A stretch of DNA of 64,000 nucleotides from Nemania diffusa (taxonomy: Eukaryota; Ascomycota; Sordariomycetes; Xylariales; Xylariaceae), in the NCBI GenBank assembly GCA_038501195.1, contig JBBPUQ010000007.1, positions 682,001-746,000 on the forward strand. Direction: 5' to 3'. Numbering within the stretch: position 1 is the first letter of the stretch; each line of letters begins with the position of its first letter. The position numbers and the translations under genes were made by a program. Shown piece by piece: positions 46,644 to 58,739 of the stretch. The notes under the pieces were generated by a model, which saw only the letters and a program-made list of their open reading frames with translations, did not search any database and was not told the DNA's origin.

Positions 46644-48206
46644 CTACGCATCTTGGCCTTCCTCGTTGTCGCCCTTGGCTGCCTCGGCCTCGTCGGCCTC
46701 GTCGGCCTCGTCGTCCTCATCATCGCTTAGTATCTCCACTTTGTCTATGACGCCTCCATGCTCCTCCATCTGGGCGACGGGATCATGATCGGATACGTGG
46801 ATGATGGCCTTGCCTTGCACATGCTTCACACTCCTCCTCCAATCCCTCCAGTCTTCCTCGTCGCGGATGAGGAAGCCAATCAGCATGCTGGGGTCCATCT
46901 CTTTGATATGTAAGCGACGCAGTTTTCGGGTATGGCAGGTGTCGATCTCGTCCTTGGTATATTGAGTGACATCCTCACGATAGGGAAATATAGGTCGCGT
47001 ATAATGGGGGTCTAGATAGAAGAAGTGGAGTCCCTGTACTCCGATGAAATAGTGGGACGAGGACGGACGCCCGCTACACAAGGCGGATTAGATTATAGAT
47101 AATAGATAATAGGATTGAGACGCCCCCCTCCCCCCCTTGCTATGACTTACCCGGCTATGCCTATGGATTGTGGCATCTGTAACGAGGCTACCAAGGCTTC
47201 CCAGTATACCGGGGTGATCTTGTCGATACCGAGCCTTGTGCCTACCAAGATGACGGTAGGGTGGAAAGTGGTGCCATCCGGTCTCGCAATTTTCATAAAG
47301 TTATCCTCGTAAACGTCAGGACCGTCACCTGTGGAGTAAACGCGGAGGGTTGGCTCGTGAGTGTTGGTAAGCGCTCTGATAACAAGGCGAGCAGTCAGCA
47401 AGCAGCTACGATGATGATACGGAGAAGACATAGAGCTAGCTGCTTACTGGATGCACCTCGCCGTCGCCGAGGGACCAAACCATTCGCCGGGGTACTTGCC
47501 ACAAGCCGATGCACCATGGTGAACAAAGCTATGTATCGAATACGGAGCACTCGGATCGTCGGCAAACTGGGCGAGGATTCTTCTCTCCTCGGCTTCCCGC
47601 GTGCCCCTTCGCCATGCTGCAGAGAAGTTAGCGACGGTGACGGGCAGTTTCGGGGACTCCGGAAGAGTGGCACGACGAACCTCGACCAAGCCGTTGTATT
47701 GCCATGGCGTTGGCGAGCAGACTCTGGCCCGATCGGATCATACAACCCCAACCGCTATCGGAGGCGAAGCCGGCCTGGTCGGACAGCTGGGTCTTGATGC
47801 GCATGGAGAAGGACAAGGCAGCGAGGGCCTTGGGGTTGCGAGATCTCGGTATGGGGTCGAATTCGGAGCGGTAGGTCATCCAGATCCTGGATTCGAAGTC
47901 ATCGAGGAAGGATGGGGGCCAGCCTCCATCCCGCGGGGCCTCCTCGTAGGCCAACGACTCGTCGAAACTACTGGATACAGAGTCGGGCGGGGTCTCGGGA
48001 AGCTGGGCGGCGGATGGGTCGGGGCCTCTGCTCGAGTCTTCCGAGTCGGCGGCAGTAGGCTCGCGTTTTGAGCCGGAGCTGTTGCTATTCAACTTATAGC
48101 GTGAGCCAAGGCACCATACGGGCTGGTCGCGGACGATATCGTTGGTAGGTTCTGGATCCCAGATCATCTGGACGATGCGTCGCCCGATATCGACAGTAGT
48201 GTCCAT
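46644..48206 (-). CDS. ATG4: ATG4, autophagy cysteine protease
   Basis: Cytosolic C54 protease that trims Atg8 to expose its C-terminal glycine and later frees it from phosphatidylethanolamine. Four exons: 48206-47681, 47616-47448, 47375-47151, 47073-46644; introns of 64, 72 and 77 nt; 449 aa. The catalytic Cys is in [12 protein letters not shown] (C155); the Asp/His pair is in [11 protein letters not shown] (D328, H330). Also typical are [15 protein letters not shown], the SIHSFVHHG region and [11 protein letters not shown]. The C-terminus ends in an acidic tail of D/E/A repeats encoded by a GGC-CTC-GTC type run, after the segment [16 protein letters not shown] whose acidic/hydrophobic part may serve as an Atg8-binding (LIR-like) motif. 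Each splice was set by phase. Confidence 0.95.
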
Positions 48207-49813
48207 GTTGGTGAGATGAGCGCCGGGCCGAAGCGTCGTTCGAGCGTGATTCGAGGATGTTTAAGGCGTGCCGTGTTCAGACGGGCAGCTAGGCCGATGG
48301 AGAGAGAGGCAGAAAGACGCGCGATGTGACAGATACGATGGCTGTTTATTACGTAGGTAGTTTCTATACGAGGCCTAGGCGCTGCCTACCCGACTGAAGT
48401 GTGATAAGAGGGCAAGAAAAGCAAGAGGTTGTAGTACTGGAGGCCGACAACTAACACGACGAAGCAGCTACCTTAGATGAGGAGGGCGGATCAGCAGCGT
48501 GGGCGAGCGATCAATCCGCTGGCACGAAGGTAGCTGACAACGCAACCGACGGTTCCTTCCTTTACTTTAGAACGCCACAGCGAAGCAAGCCAATACGGAT
48601 GGACTCGACGAACTAGCCACCAGGCCGACCGGTGATGGGCTCCCGAGGTCAGGTACTACCTAGGTAGTTCGGAGCGTGGAGAGCAGTGGTATCATGAAAA
48701 GAGGAGTGTAGATAACTAGGTGGGTAATAATAATAATAAGAAGAAATAGAGGCGTTAGGATACAATGCTGAGCCTACCCACCGTGAACTCAGGTCAGATG
48801 AGAGAACGCAAGTCAGTCATCTGGGACTCACCAGTTGACGTATTGACCGGAGACAGTACTGAGTACCTACAGCGCTAGGGACGGATGTGGTACTACCTAC
48901 CTAACAGAGTGCTGCGTACCTACCTACGAGTAAGGTACAGAGAGGTAGGTGGGCCAGTAGGTACATAAGCGCACACATAGAAGCCGAGGGGCTGGGGGGG
49001 CCGAGTATTGGTATCGTGGGCTTATCTCCCCACCTCTAGGCTACCCACCATGTAGGTACCTACATAAGGTACATAACCATATTAACTACAAGAGCGGGGA
49101 TTCGCCTGGTAGAAATGCCTATAGATGTAGGTACCTACTGGTGTAGAACACTTCTCTCCAGAACACTCTATACCGATAGGTACCTTATGTACTGTACATT
49201 AGGTACTATAGATACAGCTACATGGTACATACCTAAACTATCTCTCCATATCGATAATGCTTCCCTTTTGTCCAATTTCGCCCCCTGCTTAAGAGGTAGT
49301 TTGTATCTATCTCATGGTTATTAATTACCTAACCTACCCTGACCTACTTGCTACATTGAAGCAACTCAACTCAATTCCATCTATCAATTCGTCGAGGGTT
49401 GAAATTCAAGGGTTTATTAGGGGAAAGCGCACAGGTCGTTAATTCGCTCTAACTTGAAATCTATCCTGTCTCTATCTTTCTCTCTTCTGACATTATCGCA
49501 TATCAGCTATTCTCTGGGCTGTTGTTGTCGTGCACTATTTGCTCTACGCAACTCGCCTATAACCCTCCGTCGAGGATCCTGACTACCGCAGACTTGACTA
49601 ACTCTGGCTAGGAGAGAAACACGTTTCCCAGACAAAGCCCATAAGGCGATGTGTTTCTGGCATTCTTCGGAGTTGGCAGCTAGTCTTTTGTATACCCCCA
49701 CGTAATCTTCGTGTAGAACAGCCTTCACTAGACCAGTCGTATCACCCTAGGACTTACCTCTTAGCCTCCTACCTACCCGGGCTGTCCACCTAGGCACCTA
49801 GTGTATCATCACC
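48207..49813. promoter_or_regulatory. Divergent upstream region of ATG4 and the SQS1-type gene
   Basis: About 1.6 kb, with TAGGTA/TACCTA clusters at 48648-48670, 48890-48965 and 49030-49215 and an AAT run at 48726-48741. A 73-codon minus-strand frame (49507-49728) reads like a globular peptide but resembles nothing I know and lies in the likely leader zone of the SQS1-type gene; I do not accept it as a gene. Confidence 0.45.
48880..49215. repeat. Dense TAGGTA/TACCTA motif cluster
   Basis: Repeated TAGGTACCTA-, CTACCTACC- and AGGTACAT-type units in the ATG4/SQS1 spacer; same motif as in the other spacers. Confidence 0.6.
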
Positions 49814-51886
49814 ATGCCGAGAAAGAGGAACAGCACAAAAACGAGGACGCATCCCAAACCGAAGGGACCTCCCCCCCAACATATACGCCAAAGATTTGGC
49901 CCGGCTGGTAACCGTGACAGCTCGCCTGCCGTTCGTCCCCATGGTATCTATCACTCAAACTCGCCCAGTCCCCCTGAGTTTTTGCTAACCATCGTAGGCT
50001 ATACCCTCGCCGAAGAAGCTAGGAATACGGCCAGCAACCGCCGTGGGTATCGGGGCCGCGATGCTAGGCTAAGATATCAGCCTGTCACCTTCATCAGTGC
50101 TGGTTTTATGGACCCTCTCAAAGATTTTGAACTTCCCGAGCAGAAGGCTTCATCGACGCAGCCGAGAGCCGCAGTCCCCGCCCTTAATGTTAGCGATAAC
50201 TTAAGTCCGGACGCGTCTAGTCCGATGCAGTCACACACCGAGTCATCAGTCACCAACTATGCGGCTCAACTCGAGCCAGGCCAATCCCAAGACAACCACC
50301 CAGATGACAGCCCAGGCCTTAGCTCCGACTCGAGCGAGGATGTCATCTTATTTAAAGGTCGAAATGCCCGTCATCAACAGCAAAAGAGTCCCCCGTCCAA
50401 CCCTATCGCTAGCAGAGATACTAGTGGGCACCGCGAGATCAACTTAGAATTGCGGTTGGTCAAAGAAGCCACAAATCTCGTCCCCAACTCTGACTCGGTT
50501 TCACAAGTCGAGGAACCGGATTTCATCTCTTTAGAGACAAAACATAGGAGGCGCCCGTCCTCCCGTAAACCACGCCCAGGCACAAACGAGGACGAGGACG
50601 AGGACGATGAAGAGGCCGCTATCATCGCTGATTACATAGCCAACATGCGGGATGACTCTGATGACGACGGAATTGAAGAAGATGCCGGGCATCCTGGCCT
50701 TGGCTCCCAGTCCTTTAGCATACTCCGTGACTTGGGTGGTACAGATAGTGACGCCATACCAAGCCAACCCTCTAGTGGAGATGAGTCGGGAGACGAGTTG
50801 GATGAAGAGGACGACGAAGAGGACGTAGACGATGAGGAACGCCACCTCGAGTCAGAGGACGAGCGCCTCGCTCATTATATTGCCAAACAAGAGCAGTTAT
50901 GTCTTGGTGATGATGATGTATTACTTTTTGACGATGCCGACCCCGACGATGGATGGATAGCGGCTACCAGCATACCGCGTCGCAAGAAGAAGGGCGGCGC
51001 CAAGAAATCCAGTATTTTCCAAGGAGGCAGCCAGTTTCCAAGTGCTACGAGGATGGCCGAGGCATTCGACGAACTGGACCTCATGGATATGCAAAATTCT
51101 CGCCTACAAAGGTCGAAGAAGGGCCCTATCTCTTTCGGCCTGTCGGACTCTGAGTTAGAAGGCGCCTTGAACGTGGCCATCAAGAAAGATCGCCTCAAAA
51201 AGGCGGATAAGAAGAAAGGTCGTGAGGAGTTACGCTCGCAGGGTTTACTAGGCAAAAATGTCAACCCCCACGATCTCCGAGTCAAGTATCGGGGAGGCAT
51301 GTCTCTTGACGACCTAGCTGACGAAATTGAGGCATTTATACTCAGCACTCAAGAACAGTGCGTTTCCCTCGGCATAGACTATATAATGCAAACTAACACA
51401 AATAGGCTCATCCTACCACCCTTCGACAAAGGCGCCCGTAAGATCGTTCACACGATTGCTAATACCTTCAATATCAAATCAAAGTCGGCCGGTGCAGGAA
51501 CTAGTAGGTATCCTGTCTTACACCGCTCCAAGACTACATTGCCATATAGCGAGACTCTATTCGAGCAAGCGTTCAGCCGTGTAAGGCGGACCTGGTTTCC
51601 ACGCGTGGATGTGGATGAGAAAGTAGTCCAGCAGGCCCGTAGCCTCAAGCGAACCGAAGCGCGTGCTGGGAAGTCCCGCACTGGTAAGTTGTCTCTCGTT
51701 CTACGCGAAGGAGACATCGTAGGGCAGCACGCCTCGGAGATCGGGGTAGAAAACAAGGGCAGAGCGATGCTAGAGAAAATGGGCTGGAGCAAGGGCATGT
51801 CCCTAGGCACAATTGAGACCAAAGGTATCATCGTGCCATTAACGCACGTCATCAAAAAAACCAAGGCGGGCCTGGGCGATAACTAA
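49814..51886 (+). CDS. SQS1: SQS1-type R3H/G-patch protein
   Basis: Homologue of yeast Sqs1/Pfa1, which binds the DEAH helicase Prp43 through its G-patch and acts in ribosome biogenesis and pre-mRNA splicing. One 54-nt intron is inferred at 49944-49997 (GTATCT donor, GCTAAC branch, TAG acceptor), which turns VRPHGIYH.. into VRPHGYTLAEEARNT, the conserved form; spliced product 672 aa. Because the intron is a multiple of three with no stop, the unspliced message also stays open (690 aa). The N-terminus is basic; the middle has acidic D/E/S blocks. An R3H-like domain (about 505-555) holds RLILPPFDKGARKIVHTIAN, and the C-terminal G-patch (about 625-672) holds NKGRAMLEKMGWSKGMSLG and ends KAGLGDN. 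Convergent with H2B. Confidence 0.9.
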   Translation: MPRKRNSTKTRTHPKPKGPPPQHIRQRFGPAGNRDSSPAVRPHGIYHSNSPSPPEFLLTIVGYTLAEEARNTASNRRGYRGRDARLRYQPVTFISAGFMDPLKDFELPEQKASSTQPRAAVPALNVSDNLSPDASSPMQSHTESSVTNYAAQLEPGQSQDNHPDDSPGLSSDSSEDVILFKGRNARHQQQKSPPSNPIASRDTSGHREINLELRLVKEATNLVPNSDSVSQVEEPDFISLETKHRRRPSSRKPRPGTNEDEDEDDEEAAIIADYIANMRDDSDDDGIEEDAGHPGLGSQSFSILRDLGGTDSDAIPSQPSSGDESGDELDEEDDEEDVDDEERHLESEDERLAHYIAKQEQLCLGDDDVLLFDDADPDDGWIAATSIPRRKKKGGAKKSSIFQGGSQFPSATRMAEAFDELDLMDMQNSRLQRSKKGPISFGLSDSELEGALNVAIKKDRLKKADKKKGREELRSQGLLGKNVNPHDLRVKYRGGMSLDDLADEIEAFILSTQEQCVSLGIDYIMQTNTNRLILPPFDKGARKIVHTIANTFNIKSKSAGAGTSRYPVLHRSKTTLPYSETLFEQAFSRVRRTWFPRVDVDEKVVQQARSLKRTEARAGKSRTGKLSLVLREGDIVGQHASEIGVENKGRAMLEKMGWSKGMSLGTIETKGIIVPLTHVIKKTKAGLGDN

Positions 51887-52913
51887 TCCACGGCGGGTTT
51901 CTGGTGGCGAGTGCCATTGTCATTATAACCATCTTAGGTTGAAAAGGGGAATTCAATCCGTTCATCGGAATTGAAGGAGAGGTGCTCTCGCAGCTTTGTG
52001 GCTTCAGCTTCGTTCTATCCCATCATGATTAAAGCTCACAATGTAGTCTAGTCATGAAAGCACGAGCTATTCATAGATAGAGAGTGCGTTATGCTTGCAG
52101 TGGCGGTAACGCCGATAAGGAACGAGATAGAACATCACGTATGCCGATACTGGCCAAAATATACCATGCCAAGTGATAAGACCGATTAATTCGGTGCCTT
52201 CCATTAGTGCAGCCGTCATTTGACACACGTCGGTAACTCTTCAGAGTCTTCGATATCTGTTGTTGTCGATAGTATTAGGTATTGTCCAGCTTTCAGATCA
52301 ATTAGATACAGTGATAGAAGTACACCGGTCCGACAACACGGTCCGCCGTCGGAGTTGACAACTGCGATTGTTCGTGTATCTCGGTAAGGCAACGCTTCAA
52401 GAGGGCGAGGTATCGAGCGTGATGCTGGTGCCAGGAAATTCATACTGCAATGTGTTCTTGATTAGCTTTGAAAATAGCGTTGACAGGCCCGAAATGCGGG
52501 CTCAAACTCGCGAGCGGTCGCGCTCATGAGAATGCGAAATGAGATAAGCGGTATGGTTCGACGTGGCGGTCATTGGTATGCTGATCATGTATCCGTGTTC
52601 TCGTTAGTCCTAGGTTAACCGTAAGTAAAATCAAATCGCAGTGCATGTTTCACATGTGGAAGCTTCAGTGTTATTTGTTCATGTCCAGATTCTCATTCCG
52701 AAAACCCTATCGGCAAAGTGTATTGTACAACCGCAAACCCCAGACCGTGTTGTGTGCAAAGACATTGCCCCCTAGAAAAAAGCAGACCATCCGTAACGCA
52801 TTATGAGACTCCCGAAATGTAGGGACCCGGTGTAACTTTGGCCAGGTCTCGTCATGATGCCAAAGCAAAAACCCCACGCCCAAAACACAAACAAAGCAGA
52901 CACAAACAAGCAC
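51887..52913. other. Spacer between convergent SQS1-type gene and H2B
   Basis: About 1.0 kb. It must hold both 3' ends. A 75-codon minus-strand frame at 52216-52443 has no recognisable family. A GC-rich imperfect inverted stretch lies at about 52485-52545. Nothing else seen. Confidence 0.45.
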
Positions 52914-53548
52914 TTATTTCGTCGACGAAGAGTACTTGGTGACGGCCTTGGTACCTTCAGATACGGCGTGCTTGGCAAGCTCGCCAGGAAGGATCAGGCG
53001 AACTGAGGTCTGGATCTCGCGGGAGGAAATGGTGCTCTTCTTGTTGTAGGCGGCCAGCTTGGAGGCCTCTGTGGCAACGCGCTCGAAAATATCTAGTTTA
53101 TTGTTAGAACAGGTGTATGATTGCGATGTATGGTTTGATTTACCGTTGACGAATGAGTTCAGGATGCTCATGGCGCGGTTGGAGATACCAGTATCGGGGT
53201 GGACCTGCTTGAGGACTAAAGATGACAAAATTAGACAATGTTCAATGAAGGTCAAACTATGCTATAGCCGAAGTGGGGTAGCGGATTGCTATCGAGTTGG
53301 GCTGGGACTGTATGTAGTAGACCATGCGTGACAGGCAAAAAGGATTGCGCGTCCAAGCAGGCATGGGCGGGAAATGGAGGTTACTCACCCTTGTAAATGT
53401 AAGAAGAGTATGTCTCCTTGCGGGCCTTGGTTCGCTTCTTCTTCTCGCCAGTGGAAGCAGTCTTCTTGCCAGCATCCTTCTTCTCAGGGGCCTTGGAGGC
53501 AACGGGGGCCTTGGCGGCGGGCTTCTTGTCAGCAGCTTTGGGAGGCAT
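52914..53548 (-). CDS. H2B: Histone H2B
   Basis: Core nucleosomal histone. Three exons: 53548-53389, 53215-53144, 53092-52914; 136 aa. The basic tail starts [15 protein letters not shown] and the fold holds [38 protein letters not shown], then [20 protein letters not shown] and [20 protein letters not shown], ending [11 protein letters not shown]. The ubiquitinated lysine of fungal H2B is in AVTKYSS. The introns (173 and 51 nt) have phase-1 boundaries that rebuild Y-K-V-L and N-D-I. It lies head-to-head with H2A. Confidence 0.98.
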
Positions 53549-55747
53549 TGTGAATTAGTTTGTTGAAGAGATTCGGGTTGTGGTAGATGTAAATGCTGTT
53601 GGGTGCGTGGAAATGGATAAATTCGGAAGTGCTGTTGTTTTGCTGTAGTGGAATAATGTGAGATGCAGATGGAGAAGTAAGAGATGTCGACGGGAGAAGG
53701 GGTGTGGGTGGTGAGGTCCTTTTGTAGGTGGGATACGGTCGCGCTAGCTTGGTTACTGATTGCTGCGCTGCGTTACTGCCGTTGCATGCGCGCCCGGGTG
53801 GGTTTGATCCTGCCCTGCAAAGAAAGGCTGGGCTAGGCTAGTGCGTGCGCGCCTGTTCCCGCCAGCCAATGGAATTAACGCAGACCACAAGTATTGCCGT
53901 ACCACGCCAATGCATCCCCATCCCCACTATTATTCGCCATTGACACGCGCAACGCGTCCCTGCCAACAATGATAAAAGCGGAAATAATCGAGAACTTGAG
54001 GGAAACGACAGCCAATCACAGGTAAGAGAAATTGAATGAACGCCTACATCATTCACTTACACGTGCCATACATTAGATAATGATCTGATGTGGAGGTGGT
54101 TGGTGTGTACATCAATCAAGAGTCGCGAGACCTACTGTAGATAGATTGTGCTCGCTCAAATACCGGCGCCACACCAACAGAATAGGAATGCTATCATTCA
54201 ATACACCGATAGTTAGCAAAAATCTATGGAATCCAATATTGATAGCAGGCTGATAGGTTGAATGAATGCGTACCGAGTATATTACCACATAATTATTACC
54301 TCTTGCCTATGCGTAGTGTTCTTTAGGTATCATAAGTTTGTGGGGCAAAACCAGGTTCTACGCAGACACTCAACCGTACTAGTCTAAACTAGGTAGAAAA
54401 ATGAAGCTATCGTGACATCTACAAACCTACACAACGATGATCTACCTCCCTTGACATCCCCGGCGCTATGCTGGTCTGTCGGTCAGCCACTCCCATGATC
54501 CCGTACTCCGTGGCACTATACGCAGACACGGAATAACCTTGCCGTCTATACATATCGCGGTGGTTTACAGTCCAATATCCGGTTTCGCATCCTAGAAAGC
54601 CGAATTCCCCAGCATCCGTGTCGTCAGGGGTTCCCTCCGGCTTCCGTTAGTGCATGGAGATGCTACGTAGCACCATCTAAACCGTTGTCCTAAAATATAT
54701 ACATAAACCACCATAACTTGGGTACAGCTACGACGGAGTATTAAAAGAAATTTGGTTTACATCATAGCATGCATGAGCCGGAATTACCCGTCTTTCGACA
54801 TGTCGAGAAATTAGTGCAAGACTATGCTTGATCGGAAATACCTGCAGGTTAGTTGAATTGTATAGCTCAAACTGACATGCGAGAAGCCAGAGGATCAATC
54901 CCTCTAATCGAACCACCAGAGAAAAGCTGTAAACAAATCACGCAATAAAAAAAAAACCTCCCCCTAGCTCAAATTGGCTTGTGTAAAATGTGCTATGGAT
55001 ATAGGATCATAACAAAATAATGGGAGTGATTTCATCCAGAGAGGGCAGCAGAATGAGCGAAACAGAGACAAGAAAAAGAAGTTATTGAAAAAAAGGAGGG
55101 AAGGGAAGGTATATGTACTGTAGGCAGGTATGTCAGCTAATAGCTTGACGTGAGGTATTAGCCAATCATAAATTACACAGAAATAAGTCAGCACAAGCCA
55201 GCAGCATTAGACTTGTCTAGAGATTTCGGGGGAGAGATGCAAAATTGGGGATCAGTTACTGCATGCATCAAAGCCTCATCAGTGCAAATTGCTTATTGGT
55301 CAGCGTAGTTGCGCCTACCTACCTCATTGAAGCTAGAGGCGTGCGTGTAATTCTGCATAGTAAGAACGTCAGTAAAATGCAAGGCGCGGTCTTGGCCTGT
55401 GCACACTATTGGCAAGTGCTGTGGCTGGCAATCCCCCCAAGTTGTGCCTAAACAAGGTTAGCGCAGAATCTATCCACCCCTGGGTCTTTTAGAGTGATCC
55501 CAGACACCGTGATTTAGTACCTAAGCCGTGATTTCTGATTCCACAGACGCGACCTAGGCATACTTAAAGGGCTCCTCCCCCACCAACCTTCAACGTCTTC
55601 CTCTCGTTCCATCTCCCATATCTGTCAGTTCTCAACCACTCAACCGCGCATCACTACACACAACATCTGCTACTTTTCAGCAGCATTTCGATCTCAGATT
55701 AACCCAAATTTTCTAATCTTTTCACACCACCCCAAACTACAATCAAA
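53549..55747. promoter_or_regulatory. Divergent H2B-H2A upstream region
   Basis: About 2.2 kb between the start codons of the histone pair, rather long for such a pair. The H2A side ends in a pyrimidine-rich leader (55575-55730, CTTCCTCTCGTTCC-like) after an AT element CATACTTAAAG at about 55558. No gene in it could be supported; short frames at 54964-55194 and 54728-54916 look like chance. S-phase control elements are expected but I could not identify them. Confidence 0.45.
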
Positions 55748-56990
<1,243 letters not shown>

Positions 56991-57605
56991 CTAGAACTTC
57001 AATGGTGGTGGAGCTAGTAGTCGCATTAGCACTGACATGAACTCGTCAAGCGAACCAGATAGCTAGGCTGTTGGATATGGACTCACGAGCGGTGGTATGA
57101 GGAGGAAGGTTTCTCTCATATTTGGATCCTAATGAGCGTGTTAGTGGGGAAAGCCCCCTTTCATGAACCCCTAAAGCAAAAAGCAGGCAGGTTTTTCAAG
57201 TAGTAGACAGTAGCATACCTCCAGGGGCAGTCGGGTGGCAGTAGGGATCAGGATGCTTCCATGTCTCGAGGAGCTTCTCGGTCTCTTTCAATAATGCCTA
57301 GTCGTGGGGTGTTTCATTGTCAGCCGCCACTCTTCGTCGAGTCGATAGGATGCGGCCACAATAGGAGGTTGGAGCTCACCCTCTGCTTCCTGATATCTGC
57401 GATATTCCGGTTTGCCTCGAAGAGCGATCGGATATAGAGGGCCTGTCCACGCCACAGGTGTCTGTGGACAGCCCAGTCGAGTGAGAGCTTTAAGGAGCGC
57501 CGGTAGAGCGATCTAGGCAGCGACGGCTTTGGGTCAGAGCTGGACGACAGCGACAGCGAGGCACGAGGCCGATTGGACTCACAATGCGGCTTGTCGGTTC
57601 GACAT
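56991..57605 (-). CDS. NDUFB9: Mitochondrial complex I LYR subunit, NDUFB9 (B22) type
   Basis: Accessory subunit of NADH:ubiquinone oxidoreductase on the membrane arm, LYR-motif family. The gene is too broken by introns for a long frame. Five exons: 57605-57583, 57512-57380, 57297-57219, 57128-57087, 57013-56991; 99 aa. It reads MSNRQAAL, then SLYRRSLKLSLDWAVHRHLW with the LYR motif, RGQALYIRSLFEANRNIADI, ETEKLLETWKHPDPYCHPT, KYERNLPPHTTA and a proline-rich end PPPPLKF. All phases agree. The last intron has two acceptors 18 nt apart in the same phase; the distal one (after CTACTAG) was preferred for its GCTAAT branch and proline-rich end, the proximal one adds six residues. Divergent from KGD2. 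Confidence 0.85.
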
Positions 57606-58739
57606 GTTGAGCTCTTTTATTTCCCTCGTGTCTCGTAGTGCTCAGCTGCGGTGTTATGATGCCACGGTTGGTCGGTACCGGAGCAAGCGCGTATCCAGGG
57701 GATGGTCGATCGCCTCGCGCGCAGCTTCTGCTCTTCGGTACTCCGGTCGTAGCAGAAGTTGATCGAGTGGGATGGAGAGTGGACGGAGTTGTCGAGACGT
57801 CAGGGAGAGCTAATAAGTGTCGGCTCTTGAAGCTATTCTCTCGCAAGGCTTGGGCGGCTTGGGGCTTGATGCAGGGAAGATCCACAAGTTTCCAATTGGC
57901 GAATGCCCATTGGTCACTAGTTGCGGGCTTGGTGTGAGCAAGTCAAACAATCCCCGCCAGCTGTCGACTTTCGGCCGCAGCTGATTCAACGCCTTGACAG
58001 ATGAGTAAGGCAAGCAGAAACATAATGTGACAGCGGGTAAATTCGGTAAATAGGTGCACAGTCCTCTGTAGGTAGGGGCGAACGGAGTTGTACCTATAAT
58101 TGCCTACGGCTCTACACTACAGGTTTAGGTACCTAGTTACTAGACTACTGCATACATCAAGGTGCTGTGTAGGTAGGCACCATCTAACCTACCTAGGTAG
58201 CGATAGATGAAGGGGAGCCGGCACTAAGGCAGGATCGGGCTACGACGGACGAGAGAGAAAAAAAAAGAGCGCTTGCCGGGAATCTGCGGCATGACAGCAT
58301 AACAACCAATCCAAGCCCGTTCTTTCCACCTCCAAAAGTAATAGCCTCACTCTCGCAACTGCCTCGCTGTCTCCATCTGTGCCTCCTTTCTTCCCTTCAC
58401 CAATCTCTGAAGGGAACACTAACACCGCCGCAGCTGCAGGCCGTCACGATCCATTCGAGCTGCTGTTGTCTCCGCCCAGGTCATAGCAGGCTCCCCCCCG
58501 CCGTGTATAATATCTATCCTACTGTTCAGCACCTCTCCTGGTTCTGAGTGCTGCTGCCATCTTGTTTTGCCGAGCCGCGCGCCGCTCCACCCACAGTCTA
58601 TCTACCGCTCTACCGTGCTACCGATCTACCGCCGTCTCCCGCCTACGGTTTCGCAGCCTACAGTCCCGCAGTCCACGTTCGCTTGTCCTTCTCGCCGAGT
58701 CCAAGACCTTCGCCCACTAGAAACCGCCATAAATTCAAC
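57606..58739. promoter_or_regulatory. Divergent upstream region of the NDUFB9-type gene and KGD2
   Basis: About 1.1 kb, with a TAGGTA/TACCTA cluster at 58071-58203. From about 58430 the plus strand is pyrimidine-rich up to the KGD2 start. A 131-codon minus-strand frame (57490-57885) overlaps the complex I gene start and is rejected. Two mitochondrial genes share this promoter zone. Confidence 0.45.

Noticed and set aside
49507..49728. 73-codon minus-strand frame upstream of the SQS1-type gene
   Set aside because: Looks moderately protein-like, but short, without known relatives, and inside the probable leader/promoter of the divergent gene. A homology search in related fungi could revive it.
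57490..57885. 131-codon minus-strand frame
   Set aside because: Runs through the first exon and intron of the NDUFB9-type gene in another frame; the spliced LYR protein explains the region better.
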